A program made the translations under genes and the position numbers. 64,000 bases of DNA. Origin: Bin94 sp965205005. Its GTDB lineage: Bacteria > Gemmatimonadota > Gemmatimonadetes > Longimicrobiales > Gaopeijiaceae. Location of the stretch: contig OZ242028.1 in NCBI GenBank assembly GCA_965205005.1, positions 4,030,001-4,094,000 of the forward strand. The letters run 5' to 3'. The notes beneath the pieces are model-generated. The model ran no database searches. It was not told the DNA's origin and saw only the letters and a program-made list of their open reading frames with translations. Within the stretch, counting starts at the first letter, position 1. Every line of letters begins with the position of its first letter. Positions 17,676-26,297 of the stretch are shown piece after piece.

Positions 17676-18116
17676 TCATCGTTCCATCACCAGCGTCACC
17701 GGTCCGTCGTTGACCAGCGACACCTTCATTTCGGCGCCGAACCGGCCGGTTGCCACCGGTCGCGGCAAAAGTTGGTTGAGCGCCTCCACGAACGCCTCAT
17801 ACAGCGGCACCGCGACCGCGGGCCGTGCCGCCTTGATGAACGAGGGACGCCTGCCCTTGCGCGTGTCCCCGTACAGCGTGAACTGGCTGACGACCAGCAC
17901 CTCGCCCCCGATATCGAGCACCGAGCGGTTCATCCGCCCCTCGGCGTCCGCGAAGACGCGCAGGTTCGCGATCTTGTCGGCCATCCAGGCCACGGTGTCA
18001 CCGCCGTCGCCCCCGGTGAAGCCGACGAGCACCGCGAGCCCCGGTCCGATCGCGCCCAGGACCGCTCCGTCAACGGCCACCGAAGCTTCGGCCACGCGCT
18101 GCACAACGATTCTCAT
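17676..18116 (-). CDS. dtd: D-aminoacyl-tRNA deacylase
   Basis: Removes D-amino acids and glycine wrongly attached to tRNA. 146 residues, the usual size for DTD. Both family motifs are intact: SQFTLYGDTRKG, and NDGPVTLVM at the C-terminus (cross-subunit NxGPVT). It starts with ATG 18116 inside the first copy of a 20-bp tandem duplication whose second copy carries the glmS stop, so the two genes are 17 nt apart. Confidence 0.95.
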   Translation of the reverse strand: MRIVVQRVAEASVAVDGAVLGAIGPGLAVLVGFTGGDGGDTVAWMADKIANLRVFADAEGRMNRSVLDIGGEVLVVSQFTLYGDTRKGRRPSFIKAARPAVAVPLYEAFVEALNQLLPRPVATGRFGAEMKVSLVNDGPVTLVMER

Positions 18117-18150
18117 TCCACCGTCACCGATCTCATTCCACCGTCACCGA
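18111..18150. repeat. Perfect 20-bp tandem duplication at the glmS/dtd junction
   Basis: The unit beginning TCTCATTCCACC occurs at 18111-18130 and again, without a mismatch, at 18131-18150. On the minus strand each copy contains GGTGGAATGAGA. The copy nearer glmS supplies its last codons and stop (as ATGA); the other supplies the dtd start. The ancestral arrangement was therefore probably a direct ATGA overlap, now separated by one duplicated unit. Confidence 0.95.
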
Positions 18151-19971
18151 CTTGGCCAGGTTGCGGGGCTGGTCGACATCGCATCCGCGCATGACCGCAA
18201 TATGGTAGGCGAGCAGTTGCAGGGGCACGGCGGCGAGCACCGGCATCAGCAACGGGATGGTCGACGGGATCACGATCCGTTCGTGCGCAAGGCCGGTCAC
18301 TTCATCGTCCTCGTCGTTGACGACCGCGATGATGCGTCCGTGGCGCGCCCGCACCTCCTGCATGTTGGCCACGGTCTTGGAGTACACGGAGTCGCGGGGC
18401 GCAAGCACCACCACCGGCATGTTCTCGTCAATGAGCGCGATCGGTCCATGCTTCATCTCGGCGGCCGGATAACCCTCTGCGTGAATGTAGCTTACCTCCT
18501 TCAACTTCAACGCTCCCTCGAGGGCCACGGGGAACTGGTATCCCCGGCCCAGATACAGGAAATTGGGCGCGGTGTGGTATGCGCGCGCCAGTTCCTCGAC
18601 CCGGTCACCCAACTTCAGCACCTCTTCGACGCGGGCCGGCAGCTCACCAAGCGCCCGGACGATCTCGCGCCCCTCCACGACCGACATGCCGCGCTGCCGC
18701 GCCAGGTACAGCGAGAACAGGGCGAGCGCAACGATCTGGCTCGAAAACGACTTCGTGGAGGCCACCCCGATCTCGGGCCCCGCGTGCAGATAGATCCCGA
18801 AGTCGGTCTCGGCCGCGATGCTCGACCCGACGACGTTCACGACCCCCATGGTGCGGCAGCCCCTGCGCCGGGCCTCCCGGAGTGCGGCGAGGGTGTCGGC
18901 CGTCTCCCCCGACTGGCTGATCCCCATGACCAGCGTGCCCTCGTCCAGCACGGTATTCCGGTAGCGGAACTCCGACGCGTACTCGACCGTGACTGGGATC
19001 CGTGCCAGTTCCTCGAGCATGTAGCCGCCGATGAGCCCCGCGTGCCAGCTCGTGCCGCACGCCGTGATCACGATCCGGTTCACCCTGCGCAGGTCGCGGG
19101 CCGCCGTCGCGATGCCGCCCAGCTTCGATGTGCCTTCCCTCTCCAGCAACCGCCCCCGCAACACGTCCCGCAACGAGGACGGCTGCTCCCGGATCTCCTT
19201 GTACATGTAGTGATCGTACCCGCCCTTGCTGATCGAGTCCGCGCGCCAGCCGACGAGCTGCGCGCCCCGCTCCACCGCCCGGCGGGCCGGATCGAAGGTG
19301 CTGTAGCCGTCGCGGGTGAGCACGGCCGAGTCGCCGTCGCGCAGGCGGACGACGGTTTGCGTGTGCGCGACGATCGCGGTCGCGTCGGAGGTCGCAAAGT
19401 ACTCGCCCGTGCCTCCGACCCCGAGAAGGACGGGACTCCCGTTGCGGGCGACGACGATCTTGCCGGGGTCGCGCGCGCTGACCACCGCGATCCCATAGGT
19501 GCCCTCGACGCGTGCTACGGCATTGGCGACGGCGTCCTCCAGCCGGTCCGTGTCGCGAAACGCCAGGTCGACCAGGTGTACCAGGACCTCCGTGTCGGTC
19601 CGGCTGCGGAATTCGTACCCCAGATCGCGCAATCTCGGACGCAGGCGGCCCGCGCTCTCGATGATCCCGTTGTGGACGAGCGCGATGTCCCGCGACGGCG
19701 ACAGCTGGGGGTGCGCATTGGCCCTGCTGGGCTCGCCGTGGGTCGCCCAGCGCGTGTGTGCGATACCGCAGGTGCCGGGAGGGGGGGCGTCGCCCAGGGC
19801 GTCCTCGAGCTCGATGATCTTGCCGGGCCGCTTCTCCACCGCCAGTGCGCCGTCCGCGTCGAGCACCGCGATCCCCGCCGAGTCGTATCCGCGGTATTCG
19901 AGGCGCTTGAGTCCCTCCATGAGAATCGGACCCGCTTGCCGGCGCCCCACGTACCCGATGATTCCGCACAT
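18133..19971 (-). CDS. glmS: Glutamine--fructose-6-phosphate aminotransferase (isomerizing)
   Basis: Makes glucosamine 6-phosphate, the first step toward UDP-GlcNAc for peptidoglycan and lipopolysaccharide. 612 residues. The catalytic N-terminal cysteine is in MCGIIGYVGRR. The glutaminase domain continues with RWATHGEPSRANAHPQ, and two SIS domains follow (TACGTSWHAG, SQSGETADTLAALREA). The C-terminus is the conserved DQPRNLAKSVTVE. The start is fixed by Cys2. glmM lies immediately upstream (TGACATG junction), so the two consecutive pathway enzymes are translated together. No glmS ribozyme is seen; with glmM directly upstream there is no leader to hold one. Confidence 0.98.
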   Translation of the reverse strand: MCGIIGYVGRRQAGPILMEGLKRLEYRGYDSAGIAVLDADGALAVEKRPGKIIELEDALGDAPPPGTCGIAHTRWATHGEPSRANAHPQLSPSRDIALVHNGIIESAGRLRPRLRDLGYEFRSRTDTEVLVHLVDLAFRDTDRLEDAVANAVARVEGTYGIAVVSARDPGKIVVARNGSPVLLGVGGTGEYFATSDATAIVAHTQTVVRLRDGDSAVLTRDGYSTFDPARRAVERGAQLVGWRADSISKGGYDHYMYKEIREQPSSLRDVLRGRLLEREGTSKLGGIATAARDLRRVNRIVITACGTSWHAGLIGGYMLEELARIPVTVEYASEFRYRNTVLDEGTLVMGISQSGETADTLAALREARRRGCRTMGVVNVVGSSIAAETDFGIYLHAGPEIGVASTKSFSSQIVALALFSLYLARQRGMSVVEGREIVRALGELPARVEEVLKLGDRVEELARAYHTAPNFLYLGRGYQFPVALEGALKLKEVSYIHAEGYPAAEMKHGPIALIDENMPVVVLAPRDSVYSKTVANMQEVRARHGRIIAVVNDEDDEVTGLAHERIVIPSTIPLLMPVLAAVPLQLLAYHIAVMRGCDVDQPRNLAKSVTVE

Positions 19972-19972
19972 G

Positions 19973-21379
19973 TCACCCGCGCACCGGTTCGTTCGCCACG
20001 GCGGCCAGCGTGCGCCCGGCCCTATCCACCAGATCCCGGGCCACCGGCGCCGCCGGAGCCTCGGCGATCAGGCGGACGACCGGCTCCGTGCCGGACGGCC
20101 TGACGTGCAGCCAGCTCGTATCGTCGCGCCACTCCAGGCGCAGCCCGTCGCCGCGGTCGCGATCCGCCCCCGGCAGCTCGCGCTCCAGAGCCCGGTAGGC
20201 TTCGTCGAGACGATCCCGCGGGAACGTCATCTTCTCCTTGACGATCCGGTACGAAGGCAGCCGGCCTACCCGGCTCGACAGCGTCGCGTCCGGCGCGTCG
20301 GCCAGGTACTGAAGCAGCAGGGCCGCCCCGGCGGCCGCGTCGCGCGTGTGGTGCAGCGCCGGCACGATCACGCCGCCGTTCCCCTCCCCGCCCACCACCG
20401 CCCCCTCGTCGATCATGCGCTCCACGACGTTGATCTCGCCGACCGGCGCCCGCACGACGCGGCATCCGCGCGCGCGCGCCACGTCGTCCACGACGCGGCT
20501 GGTCGACAGGTTGGTCACCACGCGGCCCCCGGTGCGGCGCAGCACGACGTCCGCGGCCAGCGCCAGGGTCAGATCCTCGCCCAGCGCCGTGCCGGTCTCG
20601 TCCACCAGCGACAGCCTGTCCGCATCGGGATCCACCGCGAAGCCGACGGCGGCCCCGCTCGCGCGCACCAGCTCCGCCAGGTCGCCCAGACTGGCCGCCG
20701 TCGGCTCCGGGTCGCGCGGAAAGAGGCCATCGGGCTCGGTGCCGATCGCGTGCACGCAACATCCAAGTTGGTCGAGCAGCGCGGGCATGATCACGCCTCC
20801 CGCGCCGTTGACGCAGTCCAGCGCGACGCGGATCCCGGCGCGGCGAATGGCCTCGACATCGACGAACGGCAGCTCCAGGATGCGGGCGACGTGGCGCTCC
20901 ACCGCCCCGCCGTCGCGCGCCACCGCGCCCAGCCGGTCCCACGGCGCGGACACGGCGTCGTACGCCTCGACCGCCGCCAGGAAGCGGGGCATCCGCTCCG
21001 GAGGCAGGAACGTGCCGCCGCGCACGGCGAACTTCAGCGCATTCCACTGGGCGGGGTTGTGGCTTGCGGTGACCGCGATCCCCCCCGCGGCGTCGGCGTC
21101 GCGCACCGCGAGCATCAGCGTGGGCGTGGGCACGATGCCGAGTTCGACCACATCGCAACCCGTCGACAGCAGCCCCGCGACCACGGCGCGTTCAAGCATC
21201 GGTCCCGATGTCCTGGAGTCGCGGCCCACGACGATCCTCCCACGGACGCCCTCGTCGCGCAGAAAGGACCCGTAGGCAGCCGCCAGACCGGTCACCAGGG
21301 ACGGCCCCAGCGGCGCACCCACAATCCCTCGGAATCCGGAGACGCTGACCATCAGGTCGGACGGAAGCTGGATCGGCAT
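19973..21379 (-). CDS. glmM: Phosphoglucosamine mutase
   Basis: Phosphohexomutase of 468 residues that converts glucosamine 6-phosphate to glucosamine 1-phosphate. The phosphoserine loop is TASHNPAQWNALKF, the metal-binding loop VDPDADRLSLVDE, and the sugar-binding loop GGEGNGGVIVPALH. The phosphate-binding loop near the C-terminus is RPSGTEPVVRL. Context beside glmS supports GlmM over phosphomannomutase, though its sequence is somewhat divergent. It is the first gene of the glmM-glmS-dtd-maf-glpK series. The 234-bp gap to the divergent PLP gene has no promoter that I can define. Confidence 0.92.
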   Translation of the reverse strand: MPIQLPSDLMVSVSGFRGIVGAPLGPSLVTGLAAAYGSFLRDEGVRGRIVVGRDSRTSGPMLERAVVAGLLSTGCDVVELGIVPTPTLMLAVRDADAAGGIAVTASHNPAQWNALKFAVRGGTFLPPERMPRFLAAVEAYDAVSAPWDRLGAVARDGGAVERHVARILELPFVDVEAIRRAGIRVALDCVNGAGGVIMPALLDQLGCCVHAIGTEPDGLFPRDPEPTAASLGDLAELVRASGAAVGFAVDPDADRLSLVDETGTALGEDLTLALAADVVLRRTGGRVVTNLSTSRVVDDVARARGCRVVRAPVGEINVVERMIDEGAVVGGEGNGGVIVPALHHTRDAAAGAALLLQYLADAPDATLSSRVGRLPSYRIVKEKMTFPRDRLDEAYRALERELPGADRDRGDGLRLEWRDDTSWLHVRPSGTEPVVRLIAEAPAAPVARDLVDRAGRTLAAVANEPVRG

Positions 21380-21613
21380 GAATCGGCGTTGGACGTTGAC
21401 GAGTCGGAGCGGGACGGCCGGGTCGGCCCGGCGGCCGGCAGCCGGACGGAGCGAGCGGCACCTGAAGAAAAGCTAGCGATCCGCGGCGGAAATCCCCACC
21501 GGATCCGGTGACGCCACGGTGATGCTGGGGCGGCTTTATCCACGGACTGCTAGATTGGGACGAGAATCCGCCGACGCACCCATCCCGCTTCCCCGTCTGC
21601 CGAGGAGTGCCCA

Positions 21614-22798
21614 TTGTCCGATCCGCCTGCCCGCCCGCCTGCCCGCCCGCCTGCCCGCTTCGGCACGCGCTGCGTTCACGCCGGGCAATCGCCGGATCCC
21701 GCGACCGGTGCGATCACCACTCCGGTGTTCCAGACCTCCACCTACGTCCAGGACGGGATCGGCCGCCACCGGGGCTACGAGTACGCGCGGCTCCAGAACC
21801 CCACCCGGGAGGCCGCCGAGGCCAACGTCGCCGCGCTGGAAGGCGCGGAGCACGGAATCTCCTTTTCCAGCGGCCTCGCGGCGATCGAGTGCCTTGTCAA
21901 GGCCGTGGCCGCGGGCGGGCACGTCGTGAGCGAGGAGAACACCTACGGCGGCACGACGCGCATGTTCACCCAGGTCCTGGACCGGCTGGGGATCGAGGTC
22001 ACCCTGGTCGACACGCGCGACGAGGAGGCGGTGCGCGGGGCGGTGCGGCCCGACACGGGGCTCGTTCACCTTGAAACCCCGTCCAACCCGCTCATGCGCA
22101 TCGCGGACATCGAGGCGCTCGCCGGCGTGGCGCGGAGTGCGGGCGCGCTCCTCTGCGTGGACAACACCTTCGCCTCGCCGTTCAACCAGAACCCGCTGGC
22201 CCTGGGCGCCGATGTCGTCGTCCATTCGACCACGAAGTACCTGAACGGCCACTCCGACGTGCTCGGCGGCATCATCGTCCTCGACGACGACGCGCTCGCG
22301 GACGAACTCCTCTTCGTGCGCAAGTCCACCGGACCCGTCCCCGGCCCTCTGGACTCGTGGCTGACGCTGCGGGGCGCCAGGACGCTGCACCTGCGCATGG
22401 AGCGCCACAACGAAAACGGGGTGCGGATCGCCGAGTACCTCGAGTCCCATCCCCTCGTGACCCGCGCATGGTATCCCGGGCTGCCGTCGCACCCCCAGCA
22501 CGAGCTCGCCGGCCGTCAGATGACGGGCTTTTCGGGCATGGTTGCGGCCCAACTCGCCGAGGCCGACGCCCGGCGGATGGCCGAGGGCACCAGGGTCTTC
22601 CGCCTCGCGGAGAGCCTCGGGGGCGTCGAATCGATGATCTGCATCCCCTCGCTCATGACGCACGCGTCCGTTCCGGAGGACATGCGGCTGCGCATGGGCA
22701 TCACCGACGGGCTGGTCCGGCTCTCGGCGGGAATCGAAGACGCGGCGGACCTCGTAGAGGACATCGAGCGGGCGCTATCAGACAAGGACCGGACATGA
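21614..22798 (+). CDS. Cystathionine gamma-synthase/lyase family PLP enzyme
   Basis: Trans-sulfuration enzyme of the Cys/Met metabolism PLP family (394 residues), making or cleaving cystathionine. The PLP lysine is in VVHSTTKYLNGHSDVLGG; the substrate-binding region YEYARLQNPTREAAE and the C-terminal RLSAGIEDAADLVEDIERAL fit the family. Synthase, gamma-lyase and O-acetylhomoserine sulfhydrylase cannot be separated safely by eye. The start is TTG 21614 with GAGGAG 6 nt upstream. The first residues are a PPAR-type triple repeat from a 12-bp tandem repeat. Its stop overlaps the next start as ATGA. A paralogue is at 37896-39098. Confidence 0.9.
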   Translation: MSDPPARPPARPPARFGTRCVHAGQSPDPATGAITTPVFQTSTYVQDGIGRHRGYEYARLQNPTREAAEANVAALEGAEHGISFSSGLAAIECLVKAVAAGGHVVSEENTYGGTTRMFTQVLDRLGIEVTLVDTRDEEAVRGAVRPDTGLVHLETPSNPLMRIADIEALAGVARSAGALLCVDNTFASPFNQNPLALGADVVVHSTTKYLNGHSDVLGGIIVLDDDALADELLFVRKSTGPVPGPLDSWLTLRGARTLHLRMERHNENGVRIAEYLESHPLVTRAWYPGLPSHPQHELAGRQMTGFSGMVAAQLAEADARRMAEGTRVFRLAESLGGVESMICIPSLMTHASVPEDMRLRMGITDGLVRLSAGIEDAADLVEDIERALSDKDRT

Positions 22799-23802
22799 CG
22801 AACAACCACAACTACACGTACGGCGGCGATCCGGGTGGTGACGCCCGCGCCAGACGCATACTCACCGACATCTCGTCCAGGGCCTGGGAACACAGCGCGG
22901 ACCGCGCCGCGCTGGCCGCGCTGCGCAAGCTTCCCATGTTCGACCAGGTTCTGCGCACGCTGTTCGGCATCTTCGGCGAAAAGCCGATCCGGCTCGCATT
23001 CCAGGCGAACGCGGTGCGCGTCGGTCCCAACCAGTTTCCACGGATCTGGGACCTGTACTGCGACATGTGCGAGACGCTCGACGCGCCCACGCGCTACCCC
23101 CTGTTCGTCTCGCAGAACCCGGTCGTGAACGCAGGCGCGTACGGCATGAAGGAGCCCTTCATCATTCTCAATTCGGGGACGCTGGAGCTGCTCACGGACC
23201 GTCAGGTGTCGTACGTGCTGGGCCATGAACTCGGCCACGTGATGAGCGATCATGTCCTCTACCGCACGATGACCGAACTCCTCATCCAGCTGGCCGGGCT
23301 CGGCTTCCCCATCGTCGGGCTGGCCGCGCGCGCGATCCTCGTCGGGCTCCTGGAGTGGTCGCGCAAGAGCGAGCTGTCGGCGGACCGCGCGGGGCTGCTT
23401 GCGATTCAGGATCCTGACGTGGTCATGTCCGGGATGCTGAAGATGGCCGGGGGAGGATCCGACGACGAGACGTCGCTGCCCGAGTTCATTCAGCAGGCCG
23501 AGGAGTACCGGGAGTCCGGTGATCTGGCCGATCAGGTCTTCAAGGTCCTGAACCTCCTGGGCCAGACGCATCCCTTCTGGGTGCTGCGTCTCTCGGAGCT
23601 GCGCGCCTGGATCGAGGAGGGCGAGTACGACAGAGTCATCAGGGGCGAATACCAGCGCCGCGGCGAACCCGATCCCACCTACCGCGAAGACCTCGCGGAA
23701 GCGGCCGACGCGTACAGGACGGGCGCCAGAGACCTTCTGGACCAGGTGGCGGGCGCCGCCAGACGCGTGGGAGACAGCTTCATGGACTCCTTCAGAAAAT
23801 GA
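22795..23802 (+). CDS. M48 family zinc metallopeptidase
   Basis: 335 residues. The zinc site HELGHVMSDH (HExxH) is followed about 50 residues later by ELSADRAG, which supplies the third ligand as in M48 peptidases. Between them is a hydrophobic hairpin (LLIQLAGLGFPIVGLAARAILVGLLEW), typical of HtpX/Oma1-like members that sit on the membrane. No signal peptide is evident. The C-terminal part contains an acidic and helical extension. The ATG at 22795 overlaps the stop of the PLP gene. Substrate unknown; protein quality control is the usual role. Confidence 0.88.
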   Translation: MTNNHNYTYGGDPGGDARARRILTDISSRAWEHSADRAALAALRKLPMFDQVLRTLFGIFGEKPIRLAFQANAVRVGPNQFPRIWDLYCDMCETLDAPTRYPLFVSQNPVVNAGAYGMKEPFIILNSGTLELLTDRQVSYVLGHELGHVMSDHVLYRTMTELLIQLAGLGFPIVGLAARAILVGLLEWSRKSELSADRAGLLAIQDPDVVMSGMLKMAGGGSDDETSLPEFIQQAEEYRESGDLADQVFKVLNLLGQTHPFWVLRLSELRAWIEEGEYDRVIRGEYQRRGEPDPTYREDLAEAADAYRTGARDLLDQVAGAARRVGDSFMDSFRK

Positions 23803-23815
23803 CCTGCTAGCGAAG

Positions 23816-25108
23816 ATGCGCATCCTCATCGTCGGTAACGGGGGCCGCGAACACGCGCTTCTGTGGAAGCTCCGGCGCGACGCCCCGGCCGCTTCCTTCT
23901 ACGCAACCCGCCCCAACGGGGGGATGGCGGGCGAATGCACCGCCGTGGATATCGCTCCAACGGATGTCGTGGCGCTTGCAGGCTGGGCGGCGGCGCGCCG
24001 CATCGACCTTGCCGTGATCGGTCCGGAGGGGCCGCTGGCGGCGGGACTGGCGGATCGCATGCGCACCTCCGGAGTCCCCGTCTTCGGCCCGTCGGCGGCC
24101 GCCGCCCGGATCGAGTCCAGCAAGGCGTACGCCAAGGACCTGATGGCGTCGGCGGACGTGCCCACGGCGGCGTACGAGGTTCACACCGACCCGGAGGCGG
24201 CCGCGGCGCATATCGAGGCCTGCGGCGCCCCGGTGGTCGTCAAGGCTTCGGGACTCGCCGCGGGAAAGGGCGCCGTGGTCTGCGAGACCGTGCCCGAGGC
24301 GGTGCGCACGGCCCGGACCATGCTGGGCGGGGCCTTCGGGAAAGCGGGCAGCAAGGTCGTCGTAGAGGAGTACATGGAAGGCGAGGAACTGTCCGTGTTC
24401 TGCCTGGCCGATGGTGAGGACTTCGTGCCCCTGCTGTCCTCCCAGGACCACAAGCGCATCGGCGAGGGAGACACCGGCCCGAACACCGGCGGCATGGGCG
24501 CGTACGCACCCGTCGGGTTTGTCACCGACGCCCTCATGACCGAGGTGGGCGAGCGTATCGTGGCGCCGGTGCTGGGCGCGATGGCCGAGACGGGCTGCCC
24601 GTTCAGCGGACTCCTGTACGCCGGGCTGATGATCACCGCGGACGGACCCAGAGTGGTCGAATTCAACTGCCGCTTCGGCGACCCCGAGACGCAGGCGGTG
24701 ATTCCGCTGCTGGACTCGTCCCTCCTGGCGCCGATGCTTGCGGTCGCCGAGGGTGGCGGCCTGGCCAGGCACGCGCCGGTATTCCGCGACGGCGCCGCGG
24801 TTACGACCGTGCTGGCGGCCGCGGGGTATCCCGGCACCTACGCGAAGGGCGCGGCGATCTCGCTTCCCCCCATGCCCGCGGGCGTGGAGGTGTTCCACGC
24901 CGGCACGCGGATGGAGGGCGACCGGCTGGTCACCTCTGGTGGGCGCGTCCTGGCGGTCACCGCGACGGACGGGGACTTTGCCCGGGCGCGCAGCCGCAGC
25001 CGCGCGACCGCCGGGGCGATCCGGTTCGAGGGGAGCCGGTTCCGCCGCGACATCGGGTGGCGGGAAGCCGGCCGCCGGGCATCGGACGACGACGCGGGCC
25101 ACGACTGA
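23816..25108 (+). CDS. purD: Phosphoribosylamine--glycine ligase
   Basis: ATP-grasp enzyme for the second step of purine synthesis, joining phosphoribosylamine and glycine. 430 residues. The N-terminal domain starts MRILIVGNGGREHALLWKL; the ATP-grasp part has VVKASGLAAGKGAVVC and DHKRIGEGDTGPNTGGMGAY; the metal ligands lie in VVEFNCRFGDPETQ. The start is unambiguous. The stretch before the stop is Arg-rich (GWREAGRRASDDDAGHD) and lacks similarity to the family core. It is the third gene of the block that began with the PLP enzyme. Confidence 0.97.
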   Translation: MRILIVGNGGREHALLWKLRRDAPAASFYATRPNGGMAGECTAVDIAPTDVVALAGWAAARRIDLAVIGPEGPLAAGLADRMRTSGVPVFGPSAAAARIESSKAYAKDLMASADVPTAAYEVHTDPEAAAAHIEACGAPVVVKASGLAAGKGAVVCETVPEAVRTARTMLGGAFGKAGSKVVVEEYMEGEELSVFCLADGEDFVPLLSSQDHKRIGEGDTGPNTGGMGAYAPVGFVTDALMTEVGERIVAPVLGAMAETGCPFSGLLYAGLMITADGPRVVEFNCRFGDPETQAVIPLLDSSLLAPMLAVAEGGGLARHAPVFRDGAAVTTVLAAAGYPGTYAKGAAISLPPMPAGVEVFHAGTRMEGDRLVTSGGRVLAVTATDGDFARARSRSRATAGAIRFEGSRFRRDIGWREAGRRASDDDAGHD

Positions 25109-25141
25109 CAACACCAACTACAGGGAATGGGGACGACACGA

Positions 25142-25462
25142 ATGATCATAACGACGACTCCTGCACTGGACGGCCGTCGCGTGCAGGATTATCTGGGCAT
25201 CGTTACCGGCGAAGCCATCATCGGGGCCAACATCTTCAAGGACATCATGGCCGGCATCCGCGACATCGTGGGCGGACGGTCGGTGTCCTACGAGAACGCC
25301 CTTCGCGAGGCTCGTGAGGAAGCTCTCAGGGAGATGGCGGAGGAGGCGCGCGCGCGTGGCGCCGACGCGGTTGTGGGCGTCGATCTGGACTACGAGGTGC
25401 TGGGTGCGCAGAATGGCATGCTGATGGTGTCCTCCAGCGGGACCGCGGTCGTGCTGGAGTAG
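25142..25462 (+). CDS. YbjQ/UPF0145 family protein
   Basis: A 106-residue member of the YbjQ (DUF74) family, which forms pentamers and is annotated as a putative heavy-metal-binding domain; its function is not established. The family pattern is complete: MIITTTPALDGRRVQDYLGI, VTGEAIIGANIFKD, then EEARARGADAVVGVDLDYEVLG and a hydrophobic C-terminus. I start at ATG 25142, preceded by GGGGA, because MIITTT is the conserved N-terminus; an upstream ATG (25127) adds five residues. mutM follows 4 nt after the stop. Confidence 0.9.
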   Translation: MIITTTPALDGRRVQDYLGIVTGEAIIGANIFKDIMAGIRDIVGGRSVSYENALREAREEALREMAEEARARGADAVVGVDLDYEVLGAQNGMLMVSSSGTAVVLE

Positions 25463-25466
25463 TGCC

Positions 25467-26297
25467 GTGCCCGAGCTTCCCGAGGCCGAGACCATTGCTC
25501 GGGGGCTGGCCGCCGTGCTGCCGGGCCGGGTCATCGCCGACGTGACCGTTCTTCGGGACGACGTGGTGAAAGGCCCATCCCGCGTATTTGCGGACGCCCT
25601 TGCGGGGCGCCGGTTCCGCGAGGTGGGGCGGCGGGGAAAGAACGTGGTCTTCACCTTCGACGACGGAGACCGCCTGGTGATCAACCTGGGGATGACAGGC
25701 CGGATCCTTGCTGCGGCGAACGCGGGTCCCGTCCGCCGCGCCACCCATCCGGCGGTGCATTTCCGTCTCGACGACGGGGGCTGCATGACCTATGACGACG
25801 TGCGCCGTTTCGGCCTCCTCGACCTCGTTTCGCGCGGCCGTTGGCGGGACTGGTCCCGGCGCCTCGGCCCCGAACCGCTCAGCCGCTCCTTCACCGCCCG
25901 GGTCCTCGGCCGTACCCTCGCCCGCTCGCGCTCGCCGATTCGTTCGCTTCTTCTCGACCAGAGAAAGATCGCCGGTGTCGGCAACATCTATGCGGTGGAG
26001 GCCCTCTGGTTCGCGCGCATCCACCCCGCCACCCCGGCGAACGCCATCCGTGCGCCGGGCCCGGCACGGCTCCACCGCTCGCTGCGACGGGTACTGCGGC
26101 GCGCGATCCGTGCCGGTGGCACCACGCTGCGCAACTACCGCACCGTGGAGGGCGACGTCGGCGGCTTCAGCCGCGCACTGCACGCATACGGCCGCGAAGA
26201 CGCGCCCTGTACGCGCTGCCGCACGCCGATCGCGCGGGTCGTGTTCGGCGGCCGCTCCGCCTTCCTGTGCCCGCGCTGCCAGGCGCCGCCTTCCTGA
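25467..26297 (+). CDS. mutM: Formamidopyrimidine-DNA glycosylase
   Basis: Base-excision repair enzyme for 8-oxoguanine and formamidopyrimidines. 276 residues. The catalytic N-terminal proline and glutamate are in MPELPEAETIARGL. The beta-hairpin lysine is in GRRGKNVVF and the H2TH region contains LLLDQRKIAGVGNIYAVEALW. The zinc finger at the C-terminus is C-x2-C-x16-C-x2-C (CTRC ... CPRC). The start is GTG 25467. The stop overlaps the ATG of the M16 peptidase. Confidence 0.97.
   Translation: MPELPEAETIARGLAAVLPGRVIADVTVLRDDVVKGPSRVFADALAGRRFREVGRRGKNVVFTFDDGDRLVINLGMTGRILAAANAGPVRRATHPAVHFRLDDGGCMTYDDVRRFGLLDLVSRGRWRDWSRRLGPEPLSRSFTARVLGRTLARSRSPIRSLLLDQRKIAGVGNIYAVEALWFARIHPATPANAIRAPGPARLHRSLRRVLRRAIRAGGTTLRNYRTVEGDVGGFSRALHAYGREDAPCTRCRTPIARVVFGGRSAFLCPRCQAPPS

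Noticed and set aside
18111..18150. glmS ribozyme or attachment site
   Set aside because: It is a simple tandem duplication of coding sequence at the 3' end of glmS; no integrase and no ribozyme context.
17668..20103. 811-codon open frame opposite dtd and glmS
   Set aside because: Runs through two well-identified genes on the other strand and has no domain-like sequence.
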